In this document: one piece after another, positions 12,101 through 27,100 of the stretch | How the letters are laid out: the number at the start of each line of letters is the position of its first letter | Numbering within the stretch: the first letter of the stretch is position 1 | NCBI RefSeq assembly: GCF_020740795.1 | Contig: NC_067312.1 | Location: forward strand, 59,148,405-59,212,404 | Reading direction: 5' to 3' | Length of the DNA stretch: 64,000 bases | Source of the DNA: Apus apus | Taxonomy: Eukaryota; Chordata; Aves; Apodiformes; Apodidae | The notes under the pieces: generated by a model | Databases searched by the model: none | What the model was told of the DNA's origin: nothing | What the model saw: only the letters and a program-made list of their open reading frames with translations | Translations under genes and position numbers: made by a program

Positions 12101-15100
12101 TGGCTGATTCACCTGAAGGCTGTGCAGCCATTCAGGGAGATTTCGACGGGCTGGAGAACTAGGCAAAGAGGAGCATAATGAGGTTCAACAAGAGCAAGTG
12201 CAGAGTCCTGCACCTGGGAAGGAACAACCAAATGCACCAGTACAGGCTGGGAGGTGATGTGCTAGAGAGCAGCTCCGTGGTGAAGGACCTTGGAGTCCTG
12301 GTAGACAACAAGTTATCCATGGGACAACAATGTGCCCTTGTGGCCAAGAAGGCCAGTGGTATCTTGGGGTGCATTAAGAGGAGTGTCCCCAGCAGATTGA
12401 GGTTCTCCTCCGCCTCTACTTGGCCCTGGTGAGACCTCACAGGGAGTGTTGTGTCCTGTTCTGGGCTCCCCAGTTCAGGAGGGACAGGGACCTACTTGAG
12501 AGAGTCCAGTGGAGGCTACGAGGATGACTAAGGGGCTGGAACACCTGCCTTTACAAGGAAAGGCTAAGAAACCTGTGATCTAATCAATGTCTGTAAATAC
12601 ATGAGGGCTGGGTGTCAAGAAGGCAGGGACAACCTCTTTTCATTTGTGTCCTGTGATAGGACAAGGGGCAATGGATTCAAACTTGAGCACAGGAAGTTCC
12701 ACCTCAAAATGAGGAAGACCTTCCTTACTGTGAGGGTTACAGAGCACTGGAACAGGTTCCCCAGAGAGGCTGTAGAGTCACTTTCTCTGGAGACTTCCAA
12801 AACCTGTCTGGATGCCTTTCTGAGTGATCTGCCCTAGTTTTTCTTGGTCCTGCTCTGGCAGGGTGTTGGACTCGATGATCTTTGGAGGTCTCTTCCAACC
12901 CCTAATATTCGGTGGTTCTCTAATTCTGTGACTTCCCTGACCAAACACTTCTCCCATTCTGAATAAGCACTGTATCAATGATGTTATAAGTTACATACAT
13001 CAGCCAAAGCCGGGTTAGAGCCTACTTGCAAAATGACATGCTAGCAACATTCCTGCAATGTCATGTAAACATTCATACCCCAACTCAAAAGAAAAATGCT
13101 AAAGCATGTATTTTGTAGAAGGAAAAGCTGAATTGTACCTTTTTTTTCCCCACTACTCAGTTTTCATAGATTAAACTACACATTGGCCACTTAAAATAGT
13201 AATTCTGACACAAAAAAAAACATAAGACAAATTCTTGTTACCTAGTAAAATCATGTGCAAGCTCTGAAGAGAAGATCCAGTTTGCTACTGCAGCACAGTC
13301 AACAATTTGTGTCCGAATCATCTTGTCCACAAGCACAGCAATCATCTATATTTTGTGAAAGACATGAGAGTAATTCAAATGAGAAAAGGGTTTGCATGAT
13401 ATGTGTAAAGTATTTCAGCCTCAGATAAAACCAGAGGTGGACTGACACAACTCTGTGTTAGTGCTATTACTGGGTAATTTCAAATACTTAAGGAAGCTGA
13501 GTGGTCTAGTCTGAAACTGTTCAAATTAGGGGATCTATATCAATTACGTACGACATTCTGATTTTGTTTAACAACCTTTTATACTCCTTGTGAAAATGAT
13601 GTATCACTCTTTGCTAACATATACAGAAAAATACAAGCATCACAGCTGGAAGTGAGGCATTACAGAAGCAAGTCCTAGTATTCAACATCCAAGTACTCCA
13701 ACTAGAGCATATATAGCTGACCCCCATATATGTCAGACCGCTATAAAGAAGGAGCTACTGTTAGCCTACTCTCCTTGGATTGCAACAGGCTTCAAATGTG
13801 ACAGTAAGCTCTTCTCTACAGGACTGATGCACTTCAGAACTAAGTCAGTGCTGTGTAGTCAATGGAAGTGCTTACTTGCTACTGGCACTGCCATGACTGT
13901 GGAAAGGCTGCAAGCAAACTAGCAGGCAACTGCAGAGAGGAGTTACTGACTAAAGCAGTTGCAAGCTGTTCAGAAAAAAGGCTTATCTTATTATTCAAGT
14001 GCTTGAATGCAAAGTATTTAAGAGCCACAAGCTGCACTGTACTTTTCCTTACAACCACCCATTGTCAAATTAGGAAGTGTAACAACGCTCCTTTTAAGGA
14101 AAGAAAATTAAAATAACTGAATGAATCATACAGAAGACTCAGCTCTCAACTTTCAAGTCCCAGGATAGCATCCTATGTTCTATTTGTCTTTCTGTATTGC
14201 CAGGAAGATTTTCTGATTACCTAGCCTGATCTTACTAGAAGCACACACCTAGGATTTTGGGAAAATGTTTCATCTCAATGTTAAAAGTTTATCTTTATGA
14301 AGTCACCACTGCAACCTTACTTACAGGTGCAGGAACCACTGACTCCTATTGCTAAATCCCTGCCTGCAGCACAGATCAGTCATCAGCGCTATGTGACAAC
14401 TGCTGACAGTCTGAAGCCAATCATACAAAGGAATAGGGCAAGTGGCATGAAAACAGATTCTGGACAAGAGTCCTGCTGTCCAGGCACCATTTCTTCTGTG
14501 TGCCAGGAAGGCTGTGGACTCAGAGAAGAAAGTCCTTGACCAGAAGCAGAAGACTGAACTGCTATAAATGCAAGAGAAGAGGATTTAAGTTCCACGATCA
14601 AGTAGAACAGCAGACTTATGTAACTTCCGCACTTCATATTTTTTAAAGCAAACTTTATTTGTTGATAAAATTCTAACAGGACTGCTTAGTCTGGGTTTGA
14701 AACCTCCATCTCAGTTTGGTCATGCTGTAATTCAAGGGAATGAAGAGGAACAAGATACAGAAATCAGTAATGTAATTTCTTCTTATCTAGTTAAATGGCA
14801 GTAAAAAGTAGGTCAGAGGGTAATAGTCACATTTTCAAGGTCAGTAATTTGGGTAGGAAGTTTACTATTAAAAAATCTTGGGTTTTATGTTTTTATTATA
14901 CTAAGAAGGGAGGCGACATCTTGCATAGGTATCCTTCTAGGTGCTCAGCTTTTTCCCTAGGGAATGGACAACAGGTCCAGCAGCAGATGCAAGGATTACC
15001 CCTTATTGTCAGTGGCATTACTTCTGAAAGTCTGGCTTATGTAGCTGTGAGGTACAGTCCACTTCCAAGCACAGTGAAGTGTCACACAAACACACCAGTA

Positions 15101-18100
15101 TGCAATACGTGAAGTAATGCAGCCAAATTCAGCTTAAGTTCCTTATTGACTTCTATTTATAGAAGAATGACAGCTGAGGGAGAAAACAACTGGTGTGAAG
15201 AAACTCAACAGCTTAAACAACTGAGGCATTTTCCATAGATCTTTTAGGCTATTTCCTCTGGCTCAAGAAGGAATATAATCATGGTACTATCAGACTGATC
15301 CGTTCTGAAAAGCCACTGACTGCAGCCTTACTGTCTCCCCACGCTCAACAATGTCTTCAACATGCACTTCCTGGAGTAATTATAGGGCTTTCACAAGCAA
15401 TTGGAAAAAAAAAAAAAAATCCCAACCCCCCCCCCAAGTTTCCGTATATCCAAGAACATGGCCTGCTTTTGATAGGAGATCTACACCTAATTTAAATTTA
15501 CATTATCTACACAGTTTTCCAATTTTGAACAGAAACATCATTTTAGTAAAAGTTACCCTCTTGTATGACAAACAGCATAATATGAATCCATGCAGAATGA
15601 CAGCTTTTGCCCTCCCACAGGAAACCCTGAGGAAGAAGTGGCTTCATTGATCATACACATTTTATGTTTCAGGCACTAGTAACAACATTAAGTTCAATTT
15701 GAACTTCCCCTCAAAAAGATGACAACAAACAAGTTATTTTTAAAGGATATAAAGCAAGCTGCCATGTTTGTTTTTTTTTTTTACTTAAATATGACCACTC
15801 TGAGTTCAAACTCACAATGAGACTTGACATTGCAACTTCTTACCTGTGGATGATTCTTCCAAACCTCATATACAACCCTCAGAACATGGAGTTTCCCCTC
15901 ATCACTTTCAGCAAGTGTTTTGAAGACTTCATGAAACCTTTCAACAATGGTAAGTAGTCAGTGGAGGAAATCAGATCAAAAGAGCAGCAGATACAAGACT
16001 TAGATTGGCCAAAAGAAGATTTTGTGACAATATGCAGCAATTATTCAGCAACTATTCCCTGGAAAATACAACCATCCTGAGCTAAAGTAGGACAGAAAGA
16101 CATGACAGCTCCCAAAAGGTACTTCAATATTAGTGGTGAACCTACTCCCTCATGCTGGGTTGCATTTCTCATACTCTTAAAAGCAGGAGGCACTTTCATC
16201 CTTCGTGTGCTTATCTATACACAGCTGGAGCAAAACTTGCTGCCTTTTGAGCCTTAAGACCTTCTTCTTGATGTGCGTTTCTTTAACTGTAGACACTTAA
16301 CAAATATGCCTCTTTTGAATAAAATGCTGCTAAAAGTAGCACTAACTATTAAGTGTTAAGAGGCTCTTTTTGATCTCCTGGCTGCCACTGTTGGTGCACT
16401 GCAATGAAAACTACCATGGCTTCTAAGTATTCTTATCACCCTACCTCTTGTACTACTGATTGCAGGTTACTACCTACAGCTTTGTATCAACACTGTCTCT
16501 AAAGCTCTAAGGTGCACGTTTTTCTAACACTTCTATATATCTTTTAGGACAGACAGAAACATAACTCACCAAGATGCATGTGACTACCTTTCATTTATCA
16601 AGACCCCTTAAGAACAACCCCAAACCACAAAGGATTAAACATGAATTATTTTAGCTCATTTTGCTAATGAAGGTGCAGTAAACTCTTTAAGAGTCAGAGT
16701 ATATATTTAAGGGATGCAGTCAGAAGTATTTGAGAATGGATTTTACTGTGCCTTCCTAGGTAAAAGAAGACTACAGCCAGCTGCTTTGAAATATCATGTT
16801 TTGTTTTTCTTTCTTCATTTTTTATAGATGTAACTGTTCCAGAGTCATATTCATAGTACAAGATACTGCAGTGGGAGCTACTCAGTCATTCAAAAGTGAG
16901 GAGAAACTCTTGTTCCTCAGCACAATCAGTAAATTAGGAATTCTAAACTGGAGTAATGTCCAAATATGTTTCATTTGTTTGATTTGCATCAGATGGCTGT
17001 AATGCACAAATTTATGTTAATTTCATTCATATACATAACCTAGCATTTACACTATCATTGCTTCAGTAAGTAGCTAGTTCTCTTCATCCCATTGCACTGT
17101 GAAGCACCTAAGACATTGCTGAAGGTTGCAGTCCAGTTTTTATTATTCATTTCACTATCAGAATTAAATGGTTCTGCAAGACCTGAAATAATGCACATAT
17201 TACACTTACTTTGCCAGGGCACTGAAGGAGTGGCTGAAAGACTTGGCAGCTAGATGGAGCAGAGTTTGAACAAAGACTTCTATTTTCAGAGGGTTGAAGG
17301 TAAATCCTTCATCTGCAATTTATTTAAAGTTAAACTGTAAGTTGTTACAGTAGAGCACATAAGCTACTCATAAAACCACAGAGATAACTTACAATTTTAA
17401 CTCATTGGAGTTTCATAATCAGTGTTTTGCAAGGCTGAGCAGGGAACTACAGTAAAGACCTTCCAAAATGTGCAGATCTTTGGCCTTCCATTTTGCCATG
17501 GACAAAATGTGCATAAAGAATTCCAGATCAGTGATGAAGCCATCAAAGACACAGCAATCCTACCAACATGTCACAGCACTGGTGGACAGCAGCAGAGAAA
17601 GACAGCAAAGGAAACTGCAGAGCTATGCACCAAGCTTAAGGTCTGGCAGACCATAAAGGGAGAGTGGATGAGGAGAGAGGAAGGTAAGGCTGATTAGGGT
17701 TCAGAGGTTGGCTATTTACATCATGGAAGAAGGGTCCAGCAAGAGCACACAGCAAATATGGTACTAGGGGGCAGCGGCACAAAGTCCCCTCCTGTAGCTG
17801 CAGCTCTCTGCAGCTGAGGACAGGCAGAAGGAAGAGCACTCATTAGTTTGCGACCCCTAAAACAAATCAGGAAACGTGACAGTACATCCCAGGGCAAAAA
17901 AAAACATTGCTGCACACTGCTTGCATCAGAACACTTGCAAATATTACATAAACACTGAAGCTGTGCCCGTTGTGAAGAGCAATTCTTACTTCTGTCTCAC
18001 ACTCCTTCTCACCCCTCCAAACACACAGGCTTTAGGAATCAATGCTGTCTGTGGCTGCAAAGCTAGAGAGAACATGAGTGGAGTCCCATTCTGAGTCTCT

Positions 18101-21100
18101 ATATATGGAAGACTACAGCCAGCATGCTGGCTAACTTAGCTGCCATGGGACTGCATCAAGGGGAGGGCAGCTCTCACAGAGGGCACAAGCACTGAGTCTC
18201 AGGTTTGAGGGTAACAGCAAGAACTGCATCTTGCTGAAGGCAAAGGAAATGTGAAATTCTTTCATGCTACCTCAATAATCACAAGACACATCTCAGTCAT
18301 TCATTAGGAAAAACAAGCCTGCCTCTTCATGTAAGATGTTTACAACAAACCCTAGCAATGGTGTATTATTCCTATTTACTGATAAATTGAAACAGACTAT
18401 TAGAAAAAAAAAAAAGCATACAGCTCTGTTTACCACCACACCCAGAGCTCCAAAGGATGGCAGATCAGTCTACTCACAAAACAAATTACAACCTGCCAAA
18501 GCTTAACAGCATACATCTCACCATCATCATCCTGGTTTGGATTAGGGACGTCTTTTAAAATGCTGAAGATTTCATCATTACTGGCCTTATTTTTAATTGC
18601 AATTGTTAAACAGAGTGCGACAGAATATCCAGGAAGAGACCCTAAAGAAAAACAAAGAGGTCAAAATATGTAGAAGGTGAGTATTTTTAACATCAGCTTG
18701 CCTTTCACAGAAACAAGTACACTTCCCAGCTGCACCTCAGTCTAGCTGTTTCCAACATCGTTTTCCATCTGACTATTCTCTAAAACGGCTCAACATGTTT
18801 CCTGACCTTCATATTAAATTCAAAACTCACAGTAGAGTCTTAAAAGCCAAGGTCAAGTCAGCTTCTACCAGTTTCCTAAAAATACAGTATTTCCTTGTTT
18901 TTCCACTCTGTCTTTGATGATGACACTTCTATACTTAGGGTTGTCTTGAGTAATAAAAGGAATAACAATGTATCTCTGCATCAATCTGCACATCATCTGC
19001 TGCCTCTGTATGCTTCATTAAACCAGGCTTCCTGGTAAAATCTTCTACTGTTTTGTGAAGTTCAAAAAATAAATCCACATTATGACTTCATATGCTGACT
19101 TTTGCATAGTATTGTGCCCAACAGGGGAAACAGAGGCATTTTCCAGTTTTAGACTTCTGGCAAAAAATCCTGCACACCACCACAACCACCTCAGCAACAG
19201 TAACTTCATGTATCTGGATTTCCTTTTCTACATAAAGTAAAAGATTATTAGATTACAGAGATCCAGGCTTAACATGTATTAATTGCTCACATGAAGCGTA
19301 TTTACCCATATGAAAATAATGCATATTTATTTCAGCTGTATTCTTCTTTATGAAGACAACTGATACTACAGTTAACCTAGTGTGTTCTCTTGCTCTGAAA
19401 CACCTTTGTCTTCAACTCGACCCATCAGGGACTTTAATACTTACTATTACTTTCATCTCCATATTTGTAAATGCACACTGGATTAGCAGGACTGAGGACA
19501 GAAAAACTTGCAGGAACAATGTCTATTATCCGCTGATGGTAGGAGAGTCTGGAAATAAGTTTCACAGCAGTAGAATTACAATGGGAATAACACCAGGGCT
19601 AATCCAAAAGTGATTGCTTTACAGTGGTTTTCCTGTATTTAACTTTCATAGAACAAAAACCAGTATGTTTATACAACAGAATGGTAGTTTCGGCTGGCTA
19701 GGCAAGACCTATGTAAACCAAGCTCACTAGTAGATGTTTTCTATCTGAACTCTTTGATGCTAGAGTTTCATCCTCATACAATTAATTTAGCTTGTGAAAA
19801 GGTTTAGAGGTTGCCTACTAGGATGTTTTATGCAAAAGCCTAAGATGTGCTGCAGAAAGCTAGCAAGACATTGGTATTCAAAGCAGAAAAAAATATTAAA
19901 CTGGATGTCTTTATTCTACTTTTCTGCTTATTTCACTCCCACAAAGGCTTAGTTTTGCTACAAGAGTTTTCAGGGAAATGGAAGAGTGTCACAGAAAAAG
20001 AGCATTCATTTTGCAGCACAATACTTTCTGACTTCCTCTACTGAATTCACCCAGAAACACATGTTTTCATGTAGGATGAGTAACATAGGCTTTCTGAATA
20101 TTTTGCTTACTCTGTCTATATCCCTCTGTCTCAACAGTTCTAAGTTCAGCCCTGATTGTATACTCTTCTTTTTGGGTTTTGGAGTTTTGTTTGTTTGTTC
20201 GGAGGGATGTTTGTTTGTTTTAAGGTCAATGAACAACATCCAGAAGAATCAAGATTAGCTTCTCAGTTTTTAGTATACCTATCATCAGTTCCCTCAATTT
20301 CTGTGAATGCTGAACACTTTCCAAGAATGTTGTCTAAAATCTGTTTCTTGCCATGCCTATGGTGAAACATGTCTTTTTTAACTACAGTTGTGTGTACCTG
20401 GGATAGATAGCTCACTGCCATCTGCTCCACCTGCTTCTGCCTCTCTCTAAAGTAGTGTCCTACAACAGGTAAACCTGATTAAAATTATACAAACAACATA
20501 CTCACCTCTGAATTGTAGTAACAGATAAGAGTCAAGTTAAAAGGAAGCTGACAGTACCCAGAAGCAAAGATAAAACTGCCTTGAATGCAACTATCAAGAT
20601 ACCGTACTTACCGCATGCACTTTTCCAAAACCTCCCTCACAAATTTGGGCTTGGGCTTTTCAAGGTCCTGAGTAAGACAGTCTGACCTATCAAAGGACAA
20701 AATGCATTACGTTTTAGTACAATAAATTTGTGCTTTAGTCTCTTTTCGGCTTGGCTTGGTCTAATAGGTACACAAGGACAACACTGGAATACCTGACACT
20801 CAGTTTTACAGTGTGGCCAATCTTAAGACAATGAGTTAAGTTTATCACCATTTCCTTACTGGCCATTAGCATTCTTGGAATCTGTGTGATATATTTCCAA
20901 GTAGCTTCCCTCCCCCCACCAAATTAAAAATAATTTGTGCTTATGGCTAGCTGACTTTCCTTTTCCCTAAGACAGGAACGCCTCATGTGACTTCATAGTC
21001 TATTCCTCCCTCACAGGAATTTAACTTCTGGTGGCTTTCGAATGCATTTCAGATACAGAAAAGTCTCAAATACAGTCACTTGCAAAATCTGTTAAGAATG

Positions 21101-24100
21101 GCAGCTTGCAAGAGAAACCCAGAGAAGTGATGCCCTCAAGGAACATCCAGGCAAAGAAAGAAGACTGCTGCCTGATGAGTCACCACAGATGCACAGTAGG
21201 ATAGCCAGCAAGCACTTAACATTTTTGTGGCTTTACTGAAGTTTCTTGTGTTGTCCTCATGTGGAGTTACCACAAGAAGGGCTGCACCCCTCTCCACAGG
21301 GACACTTGGGCAGATCAGCTATGGAAAACAGGTACAGTAGCAGGGTGTGGAAGCTACTGTAGGGAGAATTTAACCACAAGATGACCTCTCTTGCTTCATG
21401 GGTGCCTGGAATGGAAATCTCAGGGGAACCTATGGTTCGACATTGACAGAATCCAGGAAGCTCCTGCTGTAAATGCCAATTCATGAATGAGCACAGTAAG
21501 AAATGGACAGCAGGGCCAGCTCTGATGGAACTTCAGGCACCAGGATTTGGCAGGTGGGGAATGGATCACAAGGGATCTCAAGGACAAACGTCATAAATAA
21601 AAGGTTTAGGGTAGGACAGAGAACAAAAATGGGATACAAAGAGTCAGGGCAAATTGGGGAGCCATTTTGGAAAATTTACTAGCAACTGATTGAGGGTGCA
21701 GGGCAAATTAAAGAAATCACAAAAATCACATTTCAACTTCCCCTGCTAAAGGAATGCTTACACTGGCTTGAGTCTTGTCACACAAAATTCACATGGGACA
21801 ACACAATAAAGAGATTATCAAGATAATCTACTGATGAGTGCTGGTGAAAAGATTAAGATCTCTAAAGAGCTGGGGAAAAGCACGTAAGTCCACTATGCTG
21901 TGTCACCTCCTGGGTAAGTGAAATTTTAACATTTTTGCAATATTAGGTTCAAATCAGAAGGAGAGAAACTTACCAGTCTTCCCAGCTCCAACGGAACTGG
22001 AAGTTGCTCAAGTGGTGAGAAAACCAGTTAATAAATCTTTAATAAAAGAAAAAGAAAGCTCCATTAAATGCCACGAGTACAGGAAAACTTTAAATTGAAA
22101 TTTTCTTCTGAATACATTCTACTTTTCAAAGGCAAGCTTTAAAATCTTAAGACACTACAGCATTAAACAGGTGTTTATGTTGAGAGATACAGGAGACTGG
22201 GTTCAGAGAGTCAGAAAGAAGCTTTTATGGACAAGTAGCCCATGATGTTATGTTGTTTCATACAAAGAGAGGACCTATTAAACTAACAATTAAAATGCAA
22301 ATTTGCAGTGAATATGAAACCTTTGCATTTTTTAAGAATAATTAACAGCTCTCCTACACAATGCACTCCACTCAAACGGCAAAATGACCATCACTCTCCT
22401 CCTCCCTGTAGCACATACGCTGTCAACTTCCCTTTCAGCTTGCCTCCCAGCACACTCGGGAGCCAGCATACTACTAGATAATGGGGTACTATGCAACTCT
22501 GAACACCTCTGAACACCAGAAAGTTGTCACCAATCTTAACTGTCCTGTAGAGACAACTAGAGATGTAACCTCTGGAGGAGTGTTACTGGGAAGGAGAGGC
22601 AAGCACTTGGTACTCCTCCTCTTGAGATTGCTCAAAGCTAGAGCTCAGAAAACATTTTTGCATAGCACCAAGAATTCTTAACAAGGATTTCTGACTATAC
22701 TTTCCATAGCCTTTTCCTTTTTCCTGTACATTGGATATTGAGGAATATTTTCCATCATCTTCAAAACACATTTACCTGTCCACACATGTTGTATTCATTG
22801 TATCCAAACGCATGTAGAGCATTTCTGTGGCTTGTGCAAGCTGAAAGTTTCTCATTAAGGGTAACAGAAAAGCACTAGGTAAATCAGATGTTATTCCTTT
22901 CAGTTTCTGAATAGAATGTTAACAACTTTTTGTACTGCTTGCTCCTGAGGTTTACTCCAAAATCAGGCAAATCACAGTAAATCCACAGTGGAAAAAATGA
23001 AGCATATAGTGAGTTCTACCTTCTACACCCAGCCTGTTTTTCCTCCTTATTGCAATGGTACTGTTAGCTTCTTGCCTAGAATTTGCAGAATTCTTGTCAG
23101 AATTTGCATCATGCAACCAGCAGAACTGCACTGGTATGAACAGACACCAACTTCCTCAAGGAGCTCTTCTGCCACCTCTCCAATACAGCTTCACGGGCTG
23201 TTGCAGATGCATATTCACAATCATAATCACTTCATCATCACTGAAGGCTTAAGAAAGTATGTTTACACTGACTTTACACAACAAGGCCTTTTATTCTTCT
23301 CCTGGTGGCCCTATTAACATTAAAAGCTTCCTGCATGGACATCCACCCAATTCTAGAAATACACTTGGCTCTAACTGAGATTATGTGAGCTGCAAGCAGT
23401 GAGTGGTACTATGAAGCAGAATAAAAACTTGGGCATGAAATTACCAGTGGACAGACATCTGTTAGGGGTCCTCCATTAAGACCAGTGTTTTAGATCTGCA
23501 GCTTGACCTAAAACAATGATCTAACATGATCTAAAATGGCAGCAAAGTAGGGGCAATCTAACAGTCAGAATTAGGTGGGTGTCCTGCCTCCTTCCTTAGC
23601 ATTTAGCCACCCTGAGCTGACATGACTGTAGAATTTCTGAACTCTCCTAGTGGGAGCACTGAGTGGGAACTGAGTGAAGGTAAGTTCCTTTAAATTACCT
23701 ACTATACCTTCTACTAAAAAAGGCTAGAACACTAACACAGTTGTTAGAACAGAAGATCAAGTCTGTCACTTTTCCTTCTCAGCCTTTAATGTGTCTGTGA
23801 CAGTGGCAAACATTGCCCAGACCTGAACAGGCTGCAGTGACACAAAACACTACTGGATTTTATCCCCTCGCCAAGAGAGCCCTTCTCAGGAAGGTCAGAG
23901 GAAGTAGCAGAACACTGTCCAGAAAGGTGAAGAGTCTTACCCAGTTGGCAAGTCTAGGCCTGTGCTAAGTGTGCTGTGCTATTCTTCCACATGAGTGTCA
24001 CCAGCAAAGTTTCATGCAGCTGCTGTAAGGTACTAATACTGCCAGCATTACTGCTATCCCATCACCCACAGAACAACTAAAATAAAGACAGCATTTTATA

Positions 24101-27100
24101 AATGCTCTCCAGCAGAGCAAAAAGGATACAACTTGCGGTAAAGAGCCAGGCTGAAGTTTGCACAGTTCAATCAGGAGTGTTGTATACATTACTTCGATGT
24201 GTGGTGGAGATGGAAGTTGAAACAGTTCTGCAAATATCACCTGTAGGAGAGAAGGCACAGAATCAAGCACAGTGCGATGTGGCCTGCACAACCCTCAGCA
24301 TCACAATGGCCATCAATCTGGAAAAATTACATACTATTGTTCCAGGAAAAAGAGAGAAACTAAGGCAGAGGTAACCCTGCCCTGTATTAATACAGTCCAC
24401 TCTAGCTGCCCTTATAATTTCATACTAACACAACGCAACAAGTATATGTGTAATGTGCCTAAGAAATACATCATGGAACTGTAGAAATGTTATAATATCA
24501 AATACTGTTGTGCTACCAAATGATCTGAGGAAAGCAGAAATAATCTGATTCTGTTAAACAATAAAGATAAATAATAAATATATTACATTAAGCCTAAGCA
24601 TTTAGCGTGAAAGACTATTTGCATTACAATCACATCTGTATCTTTTCCATCACATCCTACAGAAAAACAAACAAAGCCATAATTTGCAACTGAAAATTAC
24701 AATCAGCCTTTTGTACAACAAAAATACATGATCAGAACCCCTTGGCAGAGGATCCTTCCAAGAACACTGAAAACAAGCCTGCAGTCAGCATTAATGATTT
24801 TATTTTTAAATTTCTCTATAATAACATGCCAGTCTTTGAGGGCTATGAAAAGATCATCATCCTACAATGCTCACCTTTAAATTTATGCTTATTTTGCATG
24901 CCATTCTCAACTAGATTTAGATTACATCTTTGAATTGGGAAACCTTGATTCATTATGGTTGGTCAACTTCCTCTTTAAACTTCTCGATAAACACAGAAGA
25001 ATTGAAGCTTATCTAAAGCTTACACGTGTAAGCTTCTTACTACTGTAAGAAATCAACATCTATTTATAGACTCCACAAACAGCACCTGAAAACACATTGA
25101 CTAGAACTTCTTATTCTAAGGCAGGACTTGAAAGCATAAAGAGACTGGAAGAAGCTGGAGAACCTTTCCATGACAGTGTAATTTGGACATACTCTTAGGA
25201 CAGATAAGGCAAAAAGTTAGGGGAAACCTATGAAGTAGGAAACTGCTCCTTTTCTCAAGACAGGAAATGAATACAACCAGCTGATGAGGACACTGATAAT
25301 CCAAATGTCCAAACCATCTCAAGTGTAAGTTGTACCAAAAACTGTAGTAGTACAATTAAGCACAGCAGGCCAACAAGGCAATGGTGCTGCCCAGATCTCA
25401 CAGACCCACCGAACATTAGGGGTTGGAAGGGACCTCCAAAGATCATCGAGTCCAACACCCTGCCAGAGCAGGACCAAGAAAAACTAGGGCAGATCACTCA
25501 GAAAGGCATCCAGACAGGTTTTGGAAGTCTCCAGAGAAAGTGACTCTACAGCCTCTCTGGGGAACCTGTTCCAGTGCTCTGTAACCCTCACAGTAAGGAA
25601 AGTCTTCCTCATTTTGAGGTGGAACTTCCTGTGCTCAAGTTTGAATCCATTGCCCCTTGTCCTATCACAGGACACAAATGAAAAGAGGTTGTCCCTGCCT
25701 TCTTGACACCCAGCCCTCATGTATTTACAGACATTGATTAGATCACAGGTTTCTTAGCCTTTCCTTGTAAAGGCAGGTGTTCCAGCCCCTTAGTCATCCT
25801 CGTAGCCTCCACTGGACTCTCTCAAGTAGGTCCCTGTCCCTCCTGAACTGGGGAGCCCAGAACAGGACACAACACTCCCTGTGAGGTCTCACCAGGGCCA
25901 AGTAGAGGCGGAGGAGAACCTCAGTCTGCTGGGGACACTCCTCTTAATGCACCCCAAGATACCACTGGCCTTCTTGGCCACAAGGGCACATTGTTGTCCC
26001 ATGGATAACTTGTTGTCTACCAGGACTCCAAGGTCCTTCACCACGGAGCTGCTCTCTAGCACATCACCTCCCAGCCTGTACTGGTGCATTTGGTTGTTCC
26101 TTCCCAGGTGCAGGACTCTGCACTTGCTCTTGTTGAACCTCATTATGCTCCTCTTTGCCTAGTTCTCCAGCCCGTCCAAATCTCCCTGAATGGCTGCACA
26201 GCCTTCAGGTGAATCAGCCAATCCTCCCAGCTTTGTGTCATCAGCAAACTTGCTGAGAAGACACTCTGTCCCATCATCAAGGTCATTGATAAAGATGTTG
26301 AACAGGACTGGACCCAGCACTGATCCCTGGGGGACTCCACTAGTTACAGGTCTCCAGCTGGACTCTGCACCATTGACCACCACTCTTTGGGCTCTGTTGT
26401 GTAGCCAGTTCTTAATCCATCTCACTATCCATTCTTTTATCCCACATATCCTGAGCTTGCTCACAAGGATGTTATGGGAGACTGTGTCAAAAGCCTTGCT
26501 AAGGTCAAGGTAGACACATCCACTGGTCTCCCTGCATCTATCTACTCATTCAGTCACAACATCATAGAAGGCTATCAGGTTAGTCAAGCATGATTTCCCC
26601 TTGGTAAATCCATGCTGACTACTCCTGGTAACCTTCTTCTCTTCCATGTGCTTAGGGATGACCTCCAAATGAACCTCCTCTCTTCATAACTTCCAGAAAT
26701 ATCCACATGTCCGTAAGAAGCTGCTGAGAAAAAGGCATCACACTTCAGTGTTTCCCACAGATTCCAGGTAGGAGGAAGCATACTGTGCTCGGCCTGGCAA
26801 ACTATGATGTGGAGCCTTAGGGTCCTCACATGTGGGCATATTTGGGCAGCTAGTGACAACCACTTTCAGGCTACATTCACTTCTGCCTGTTATGTTCTGA
26901 ACCCTAAGTAACACTTTCCTTTATCTGTTAGACCATATTATCTCTACAGTTCTGTGACTTTCTGGAAAAGTAAGTGACATTTCACACATTAAACCATTTA
27001 ACTGTTGTTGAAAGCAACATATCATCAGCTTGACTTTTGAAGAGAGATGTTACAAGGGAGCAGCAGTAAACAGAATGAACACGAGTCTCAAAAAAACATG

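Noticed and set aside
11203-12837. Treating the CR1 reverse transcriptase as a functional host gene
   Set aside because: The frame has two nonsense codons and a frameshift, lacks the endonuclease and ends in a CR1 3' tail; it is a dead retrotransposon copy.
20398-20459. AG...GT bounded 62-nt segment on the minus strand in NCBP1 intron 14, resembling an exon
   Set aside because: It does not match NCBP1. If included it would introduce a stop after four codons, and its upstream sequence has a weak pyrimidine tract. A poison exon is conceivable but nothing beyond the bare splice dinucleotides supports it.
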